From NCBI GenBank assembly GCA_016195505.1, contig JACPZN010000209.1, positions 1-11,083 on the forward strand: a stretch of DNA of 11,083 nt. The letters are read 5' to 3'. Below, in pieces: positions 6,203 to 11,083 of the stretch (positions are counted from its first letter, which is position 1; the number at the start of each line of letters is the position of its first letter). The translations under genes were made by a program, and so were the position numbers. Below the pieces are notes generated by a model. The model was not told where the DNA came from and made no database searches. It saw only the letters and a list, made by a program, of their open reading frames with translations. Source of the DNA: Nitrospirota bacterium (lineage in GTDB: Bacteria; Nitrospirota; Nitrospiria; Nitrospirales; Nitrospiraceae).

Positions 6203-7285
6203 TTAGAAGGCTTGAATAATGCCGCCGCCTAAGACTTCATCGTTATGATAAAAAACAGCGGATTGTCCGGGGCTCAGGGCTCTTTGGGGTTCATGGAATT
6301 GAATGCGGAGGCTGGAGGGGCTTAGTGGGTACAGCGTAGCAGCTGTGGCGGCTGTCGCGTAGCGAACCTTCACCTGGACATCTGTTGGCGTACTTAATAA
6401 CGATGACTTGAATAGATTGAGGTCGATCACATCACAGCGATTTCTTTGCAGCGACTCCTCTGGTCCGAGTACCACGGTATTCGTGGCCGGCTGCACCTGC
6501 TGGACGTAGAGGCGCCGACCGGTGGCGATACCAAGCCCGCGACGCTGCCCAGGCGTGTAGAAGGCAATGCCGTCGTGCTGGCCTAAGGGCTGGCCTGCTT
6601 CATCGACAAAGGGCCCGGGCTTCCTGGCTCCAGGAGCTTCCTTTTCAATAAACGTTCGATAGTTCCCCTGGCTGACGAAGCAAATTTCCTGGCTTTCCTT
6701 CAATTCATCAGCCGGGAGCCCCAATGCTTCTCCTTCTTGCCACACCTCAGACTTCTGCATGCCGCCGACAGGGAAAAGAAGCCTTGGAAGCCATTCAGGC
6801 TTGAGACGATACAAAAAGTAGCTTTGGTCCTTCCTAGGGTCGGCGGATCGATGGAGGACCGAACGGCCGTCCTTCAGACGAACATGAGCATAGTGGCCGG
6901 TGGCGACATAGCTGATGCCGCGCAATTCCGCTACGTCAATGAGTCCCCGGATCTTTACTCGCTCGTTGCAGCGCACACAGGGATTTGGGGTAGTGCCGGC
7001 AGCATACTGCTGCAGGAAATCATCAATGACTCCTCTTCTGAACATGTCGCGGGTGTCGATGACTTCATGGGAGATGTTCAGGGTCTTGGCCACAAACTTT
7101 GCGAGGCCGACTTTGCAACAGCCACGTTCCTGCCACTTCTTGGATGCCGTCACACCTTCGTCTTCATGTTCCCAGACCTGGAGCGTGACGCCATGCACAT
7201 CATAACCCTGGCGGACAAGCAATGCTGCGGCGACGGAGCTGTCGACTCCACCGCTCATGCCAAGAAGAACTGTAGGACGGCTCAT
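6203..7285 (-). CDS. mnmA: tRNA-specific 2-thiouridylase MnmA
   Basis: 360 residues, normal for the family. MnmA adds sulfur to U34 of tRNA-Lys, -Glu and -Gln in the cytoplasm, using ATP to adenylate the base and a persulfide relayed from a cysteine desulfurase. The PP-loop SGGVDSS is at 11-17. The catalytic cysteine is C103 in TPNPCVRCN, and the second active-site cysteine is C202 in ESQEICFV. The GHYAH tRNA-binding segment is near 130, and the C-terminal beta-barrel ends SAVFYHNDEVLGGGIIQ. The ATG at 7285 fits the family N-terminus, although the upstream Shine-Dalgarno is weak. It follows the second bactofilin by 35 bp, so the two are probably co-transcribed. mnmG, encoding the enzyme for the other modification of the same U34, lies at the right edge. 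Confidence 0.96.
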   Translation of the reverse strand: MSRPTVLLGMSGGVDSSVAAALLVRQGYDVHGVTLQVWEHEDEGVTASKKWQERGCCKVGLAKFVAKTLNISHEVIDTRDMFRRGVIDDFLQQYAAGTTPNPCVRCNERVKIRGLIDVAELRGISYVATGHYAHVRLKDGRSVLHRSADPRKDQSYFLYRLKPEWLPRLLFPVGGMQKSEVWQEGEALGLPADELKESQEICFVSQGNYRTFIEKEAPGARKPGPFVDEAGQPLGQHDGIAFYTPGQRRGLGIATGRRLYVQQVQPATNTVVLGPEESLQRNRCDVIDLNLFKSSLLSTPTDVQVKVRYATAATAATLYPLSPSSLRIQFHEPQRALSPGQSAVFYHNDEVLGGGIIQAF

Positions 7286-7320
7286 AGGACCGGTATTGTA
7301 CTGGGAGGAATTCGAAAGGG

Positions 7321-7767
7321 CTAGAGGTCTGTGGATCGAACTTTTCCACGGTGGGCGGTCAGATCGTGGACATTCGTGTTAGGCGTCGGCTGTTCCTCGA
7401 CCCATTTGTGGGCGCCCATGTCGCACATGCCGTGAAAATGGGCTCCGTCTTCAATCGAAATGGCCGGGGTGCGAATATCTCCGATGAGGACTCCAGGCTT
7501 CATAATTTGAATTTTTTCCGTGGCTGTAACGGTCCCGTTGATTTTCCCGCTGGTCATCAGAATCCCAGCGGAAACAATCCCCTTGATTACGGCATGTTCG
7601 CCCACAATCAAGGTGCCGGTAGTATAGATTTCACCCTCAAGACGTCCATCGATGCGGATAGTTCCGTCAAAATTGACGACTCCCTTGAAGTCGACCCCCT
7701 TCCCAAGGAAGGTAAAGTTCTCATTGTCGCTTCCGGCTTGAGCGTTCTTTTCTCCGATGGCCCACAT
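7321..7767 (-). CDS. Bactofilin (second of tandem pair)
   Basis: 148 residues. A bactofilin (DUF583) domain spans about 18-125, made of short repeating beta-helix turns such as FLGKGVDFKGVVNFDG, IRIDGRLEGEI, GTLIVGEHAVIKG, and GKINGTVTATEKIQI. Bactofilins polymerise without nucleotide into filaments that act as polar or cell-wall scaffolds. The flanking tails are short and have no known motif. Start: ATG with AAGGAG 13 nt and a second AAGG 3 nt upstream, so the exact ribosome-binding site is unclear. It is clearly a paralogue of the preceding gene: FVGKGVEFKGT in one matches FLGKGVDFKGV in the other, and both begin with Met-Trp. The 127-bp gap from the first bactofilin contains a 12-bp palindrome and AT-rich DNA that could hold its own promoter. 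Confidence 0.92.
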   Translation of the reverse strand: MWAIGEKNAQAGSDNENFTFLGKGVDFKGVVNFDGTIRIDGRLEGEIYTTGTLIVGEHAVIKGIVSAGILMTSGKINGTVTATEKIQIMKPGVLIGDIRTPAISIEDGAHFHGMCDMGAHKWVEEQPTPNTNVHDLTAHRGKVRSTDL

Positions 7768-7860
7768 TAGCCTTGCGCGCTCCTTTTACTGCAGAGCATG
7801 AGGTGCACCGTCGTGATGCCTCGACGTGGCCGTTTAGCCCTTCACACGTGGAGGAATATA

Positions 7861-7872
7861 ATACCTAGGTAT
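7861..7872. promoter_or_regulatory. 12-bp perfect palindrome, possible operator
   Basis: ATACCTAGGTAT is exactly self-complementary and sits in the AT-rich gap between the two bactofilin genes. On the - strand it is directly followed by TATTATATT-like sequence resembling a -10 region, though no good -35 is placed correctly. It could be an operator for the second bactofilin. A chance palindrome in AT-rich DNA remains possible. Confidence 0.25.
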
Positions 7873-7894
7873 AAATAAATGGGCTCGTGATTGA

Positions 7895-8395
7895 CTAGGC
7901 ATTCACCCTTCGGATTCCGGGCTGGGCCGGCAGGTTCACAGGGTGAAGATTGGCTTCTCGCTGCACTTCGCGAACACCTTGGGCCATCTCCAGGGTGCCG
8001 TTGAACAGGACGCCTTCCTCAATCGAAAGCATAGGTGTCTTGACTCCCCCGCTGACGACCGCAGGAGCCCGCAGTTTGATTTTCTCTTTTGCGTGAATGT
8101 CTCCCGTAATCTTTCCTTTGCACACAATCGTTCCGGCCGTTACTTTTGCCGTGATCACGGCTTCCTCACCAATCAGGAGGACGCCTTCGGTGTGGATCTC
8201 GCCGTCAAGAGTGCCATCGATCCGCACCGTCCCGCTATACGTAATCGTGCCCTTGAATTCGACGCCCTTCCCAACAAAGGCACTGACATCTTCGCCGGTT
8301 TCCGGCCTCGCGGACTGCGAGCTCGATCCACTACCCTCGCCTTCAGCTTCGTCCGACATCGAGCGCCTGCCTTCGTGCTTGTCCTGCTTCCACAT
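7895..8395 (-). CDS. Bactofilin (first of tandem pair)
   Basis: 166 residues from the ATG at 8395, which has an excellent AGAGGAGG seven nt upstream; a further upstream start at 8416 would overlap that site and is rejected. Residues 1-38 are a charged, Ser/Gly/Glu-rich disordered tail, and about 39-140 form the bactofilin beta-helix (FVGKGVEFKGT, VRIDGTLDGEI, GVLLIGEEAVITAKV, GKITGDIHAKEKIKL). The C-terminal tail (LHPVNLPAQPG) is short. The protein is expected to assemble into a cytoskeletal scaffold at the membrane. It lies 170 bp after parB. Bactofilins of Myxococcus xanthus are known to position ParABS components, so a segregation-linked role is a reasonable inference but is not shown by the sequence. 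Confidence 0.92.
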   Translation of the reverse strand: MWKQDKHEGRRSMSDEAEGEGSGSSSQSARPETGEDVSAFVGKGVEFKGTITYSGTVRIDGTLDGEIHTEGVLLIGEEAVITAKVTAGTIVCKGKITGDIHAKEKIKLRAPAVVSGGVKTPMLSIEEGVLFNGTLEMAQGVREVQREANLHPVNLPAQPGIRRVNA

Positions 8396-8565
8396 GAGAT
8401 CTCCTCCTCTTCCCATCTGACAGAATCGGCTGGTAAAGGGCTTGTTTCCGTTACATGCTGTAGCGGTCTATCCAGAGGAGATATTTAGCGTTGATCGATA
8501 GAAAAAAGCAACATATATGCCGTTTCGAAACAGCCACAAGAGGTCAGGTAAGGAGAAAAGGATAT

Positions 8566-9414
8566 CTATGAAAGCAATGTCTCGACAACGCCGTCTAATT
8601 CTTGTGGGGAAAAATAGTGGATGACAAGTTTCCCACCCTGTCCTCTTGGGTGAATCGTCACTTTAGTCCCAAACCTTCTCTGCAGCCTCGCCTCGAGGTC
8701 AATCCATTGTGATTTCCCTGCGGCCTTTTTCGTTCGCTTTCTTCCAACTAGCGATGATTCAACCATTTTTTCTGTTTCTCTCACTGAGAGCCCGCGAGAA
8801 ACGACTAGCCTCGCCACTCTCATCTGGCTTTCGGGTGACTCCAATCCGAGGATAACCTTCGCATGACCAGCCGAAAGCGATCTGATCTCAACCAACTCCT
8901 GTACTTCAGGATGGAGATTCGTCAGACGAACGGAGTTTGCCACTGAGGACCGATCGCAACCAACCTTCTGCGCAATAACGTCCTGTGTGAGTCCAAATTC
9001 GTTCATCATTCGCAAATAGGCACGGCCTGTTTCCATGGGATTCAAGTCTTCACGCTGCAGATTTTCCACCAATGCCAGCAACAAAGACTCTTGATCACCA
9101 CAATTCCGGATCACTGCTTGAATTGTTTCCAGCCCTGCCTCTTTTGAAGCCCGCCACCTCCGTTCTCCCGAAATCAATTCAAATATTCCATCGCCTTTGC
9201 GACGAACTATAATTGGCTGCAGGACTCCGGTCTCTTTGATAGAGGCGGTAAGTTCGGCAAGCTCTGCGGGGGCAAAGATGTGCCGTGGCTGATATCTATT
9301 CGGGACGATGTCGTCTACCCGCAAGTACTGGACATCGACTGTCTCAACAAGCTTGCCTACTTTAGCGGATGGCAAGAGTGCGTCGAGTCCTTTACCGAGC
9401 GCTTTTTTCTCCAT
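8566..9414 (-). CDS. parB: Chromosome-partitioning protein ParB (Spo0J type)
   Basis: 282 residues from the ATG at 9414; AAAGGAG lies 10 nt upstream, and a TTG two codons earlier is a less likely start. The N-terminus KKALGKGLDALLPS is the usual ParB opening. The CTP-binding ParB/Srx domain carries the arginine motif GERRWRA (83-89) and ENLQREDLNPME (117-128). A helix-turn-helix follows (about 141-167, GLTQDVIAQKVGCDRSSVAN), then a basic linker and the C-terminal dimerisation segment. ParB loads at parS as a CTP-dependent clamp and partners ParA to move the origin. The start overlaps the parA coding region by 23 bp, indicating translational coupling. Two parS-like sites lie 0.8 and 1.5 kb upstream. 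Confidence 0.96.
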   Translation of the reverse strand: MEKKALGKGLDALLPSAKVGKLVETVDVQYLRVDDIVPNRYQPRHIFAPAELAELTASIKETGVLQPIIVRRKGDGIFELISGERRWRASKEAGLETIQAVIRNCGDQESLLLALVENLQREDLNPMETGRAYLRMMNEFGLTQDVIAQKVGCDRSSVANSVRLTNLHPEVQELVEIRSLSAGHAKVILGLESPESQMRVARLVVSRGLSVRETEKMVESSLVGRKRTKKAAGKSQWIDLEARLQRRFGTKVTIHPRGQGGKLVIHYFSPQELDGVVETLLS

Positions 9415-10168
9415 GGGCAAGAAACTCCTTTGCTAGAGCAACATAGGCCTGAGAACCGGCTGATGCCACGTTATATAGAATTCCCGGTCGACCATAACTC
9501 GGTGCTTCTGCCAGCGCAACATTACGTGGGATGACCGTCTGATATACCTTTTCAGTAAAGTGAGAACGGACTTGCTCGGCAACTTGACGAGCCAACGTAT
9601 TGCGTGTGTCAAACATTGTCAAGACGATACCCTCTAGGCTCAAATTGGGATTAAAGGACTGACGAACTCGATCAATGCTGCCGATAAGTCGCGTTAATCC
9701 TTCCATCGCATAGTACTCACACTGAACGGGAATAAGTACTGAGTCTGCAGCGGCGAGGGCATTAATGGTAAGAATCCCAAGGGCAGGGGGACAATCCAGA
9801 AAAATGGCATCATACTTTTCTTCTGCCCCTGTAATTACATCTCTCAAATAGCTCTCGCGACTTTCGACATTGGCCAACTCAATTTCTGCCCCAGCGAGGT
9901 CAGCATTTGCCGGCAGTAAGGATAGTCCTGTCACGGATGTTCTTATGAGGACATCTTCTAATTTATTGTGTTTAATCAAATAGTTATAAACAGTATTTTT
10001 CAATGAACGAGGGTCAATACCAAGTCCAGTAGTGGCATTTCCCTGTGGATCCATATCAACCAACAAAACTGACTTCCCCTGTAGTGCAATGGCAGCCGAA
10101 AGATTTACCGAAGTTGTTGTTTTTCCGACTCCTCCTTTTTGATTCGTAACAGCGATCATCTTTCTCAT
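9392..10168 (-). CDS. parA: Chromosome-partitioning ATPase ParA (Soj type)
   Basis: 258 residues. The deviant Walker A is KGGVGKTT (11-18). DMDPQGNATTGLG (38-50) is the switch-region signature of the family, and Walker B is AIFLDCPP (121-128). There is no N-terminal DNA-binding domain, so this is the small chromosomal Soj type (ParA type Ib-like in length) rather than a plasmid type Ia protein. ATP-bound dimers coat the nucleoid, and ParB-stimulated hydrolysis drives origin movement. The ATG at 10168 is used; an internal ATG at codon 4 is also possible because the upstream Shine-Dalgarno is poor. The 60-bp gap after rsmG holds a perfect parS, so ParB binding could influence parAB expression. 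Confidence 0.97.
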   Translation of the reverse strand: MRKMIAVTNQKGGVGKTTTSVNLSAAIALQGKSVLLVDMDPQGNATTGLGIDPRSLKNTVYNYLIKHNKLEDVLIRTSVTGLSLLPANADLAGAEIELANVESRESYLRDVITGAEEKYDAIFLDCPPALGILTINALAAADSVLIPVQCEYYAMEGLTRLIGSIDRVRQSFNPNLSLEGIVLTMFDTRNTLARQVAEQVRSHFTEKVYQTVIPRNVALAEAPSYGRPGILYNVASAGSQAYVALAKEFLAHGEKSAR

Positions 10169-10199
10169 ATTGACACTCGTGCCTTCAAAAATAGCCTGA

Positions 10200-10217
10200 A
10201 TGTTCCACGTGGAACAT
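10200..10217. promoter_or_regulatory. parS: parS centromere site (perfect palindrome)
   Basis: TGTTCCACGTGGAACA at 10201-10216 matches the conserved 16-bp chromosomal parS consensus, TGTTnCACGTGnAACA. It extends to an 18-bp perfect palindrome with the flanking A and T. It lies between rsmG and parA, the classical location. ParB encoded downstream is the expected binding protein. Confidence 0.93.
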
Positions 10218-10228
10218 AAGTGAGGACG

Positions 10229-10888
10229 CTAATGCAATGTCGATAAGATAGTAATGACTCTCTGTCCATGCCCTTCAGGAAGATTGAACATGTATTCGGC
10301 TACCATCGACCAGTCTTCCTCAACTTCTAACTTATTGATAGGATGAGATAAATAGAGAATTGATTTTCCCCCTGTTGCCAGAAGTCTTGAACATTTTCTT
10401 AAAAGGAAATCATACTTCAGCGCACGAGTCGTTATGTAATCGAATGTCTGATTTGAAACGTTTTTAGCTATGAATTGTTCTAGTGTCCCATGGAATATTT
10501 TGACCCTTTCGAGCCGAAGAAGACCAACTATGAAATGCAGGAATGAGATTTTCTTTTGAGCCGGCTCGATCAGAGTAATATCCAAATCTTGCCTTACGAT
10601 TCTCAAAGGAATGCCAGGAAATCCAGCTCCTGTTCCAATATCAAGTAATTTAGCTCCATATCCGATCTCGTCAGCTTTTAATGCAGCAAGAGAATCGATG
10701 AAATGTTTGATAATGATCTCCTCATCCAAGGTAATATTCGTCAGATTGACTGATCGATTCCACACTTGAAGCTGTTTAATATAGATTACGAACTGTCTAA
10801 TTTGGTCGAGCTGGAGTGATACTCCAATTTCTGATGAACATTTCTTAAGCAATGACGAAAGATGATCGATCTGTTCCAAGTGGAACAA
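10229..10888 (-). CDS. rsmG: 16S rRNA (guanine-N7) methyltransferase RsmG (GidB)
   Basis: 219 residues. RsmG methylates G527 of 16S rRNA with S-adenosylmethionine. The SAM-binding motif LLDIGTGAGFPGIPLRI occupies 81-97, preceded by the family segment QVWNRSVNLTNIT and KHFIDSLAAL. Post-motif ITLIEPAQKKISFL supplies the ribose-binding acidic residue (E108). The start is unusual: a stop codon lies directly upstream of TTG at 10888. No ATG occurs in the N-terminal region, so TTG at 10888 or at 10879 must be used, with no good ribosome-binding site. The first codons overlap a parS-like sequence. The gene is markedly AT-rich compared with mnmA and the genes beyond it. It sits 70 bp after mnmG and 60 bp before parA. 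Confidence 0.94.
   Translation of the reverse strand: MFHLEQIDHLSSLLKKCSSEIGVSLQLDQIRQFVIYIKQLQVWNRSVNLTNITLDEEIIIKHFIDSLAALKADEIGYGAKLLDIGTGAGFPGIPLRIVRQDLDITLIEPAQKKISFLHFIVGLLRLERVKIFHGTLEQFIAKNVSNQTFDYITTRALKYDFLLRKCSRLLATGGKSILYLSHPINKLEVEEDWSMVAEYMFNLPEGHGQRVITILSTLH
10872..10887. promoter_or_regulatory. parS-like site with one centre mismatch
   Basis: TGTTCCAAGTGGAACA differs from the perfect site at 10201 by a single base, turning the CACGTG core into CAAGTG on the + strand. It overlaps the TTG start and codons 2-6 of rsmG. A substitution in the core would be expected to weaken ParB binding, so it may be a degraded or low-affinity second site. Confidence 0.6.
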
Positions 10889-10958
10889 TTACGCCAATGC
10901 TCACGTCAGGTCAAGGCAAACGTTTCTAAATTAGAATAAAATTCGTTGGAGGCTGGTT

Positions 10959-11083
10959 TTAGAGAGTTGCTCGCTGAGTGGATTGATATTTGTGTTTTTC
11001 TATCGCAACAACGAGTAGCGATATAGCAGCCGGTGTCACGCCAGATATTCTTGACGCTTGTCCTATTGTCTCTGGTCGTACCA
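10959..11083 (-). CDS. mnmG: tRNA uridine-5-carboxymethylaminomethyl modification enzyme MnmG (GidA), 3' end
   Basis: Only the last 41 codons are present; the gene continues beyond the right edge. The visible C-terminus reads RPETIGQASRISGVTPAAIS then LLVVAIEKHKYQ, matching the conserved end of MnmG (RP-T-GQA-RI-GVTPAAIS-L). The stop is TAA at 10959-10961. MnmG, with MnmE, builds the cmnm5 group on U34 of certain tRNAs, using FAD and folate. Its position upstream of rsmG, parA and parB is the common origin-proximal order. The fragment is too short to assess the FAD domain or completeness. Confidence 0.9.
   Translation of the reverse strand, partial: VRPETIGQASRISGVTPAAISLLVVAIEKHKYQSTQRATL

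Noticed and set aside
8490..8525. Hairpin and T-run after parB as an intrinsic terminator
   Set aside because: The stem contains a wobble pair and a tight loop, and the T-run begins about 11 nt past the stem, so termination is doubtful.

Overview
This window looks like chromosomal housekeeping DNA from a Gram-negative bacterium, probably a Nitrospira-like member of the Nitrospirota. That placement is an inference. It rests on the gene order, an outer-membrane barrel of the alginate-export/porin type, and heptanucleotide-period spacers that I associate with such genomes. No rRNA or other taxonomic marker is present. I see no phage, transposon, CRISPR or tRNA, and no gene-free gap exceeds 300 bases.

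Layout. On the + strand at the left edge are the 3' part of a YkgJ-type cysteine-cluster gene and thrH. Everything else is on the - strand and reads right to left: mnmG (3' end only), rsmG, parA, parB, two bactofilins, mnmA, a TatA, a TatB-like protein, a large outer-membrane barrel protein and recQ. recQ converges on thrH with 18 bp between the stop codons. A strong bidirectional hairpin terminator lies between the barrel gene and recQ.

How it fits together. mnmG-rsmG-parA-parB is the classical origin-proximal cluster. A perfect palindromic parS site lies between rsmG and parA, and a one-base variant overlaps the rsmG start. Two bactofilin genes follow parB, which suggests a scaffold linked to ParABS segregation or polarity. 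mnmA and mnmG act on the same wobble uridine (U34) of tRNA. The two Tat subunits lack tatC here. The barrel protein has a Sec-type signal peptide, so it is a neighbour of the Tat genes rather than an obvious Tat cargo.

The most unusual signals are: (1) degenerate 7-bp-period arrays in at least five intergenic gaps, some as inverted pairs; (2) the two parS-type sites bracketing rsmG; (3) a barrel protein whose only eight cysteines form four closely spaced Gly-rich pairs; (4) a compact G-quadruplex motif just after the tatB-like stop; and (5) a steep fall in G+C from mnmA to rsmG. I found no evidence for an entirely new multi-gene system.
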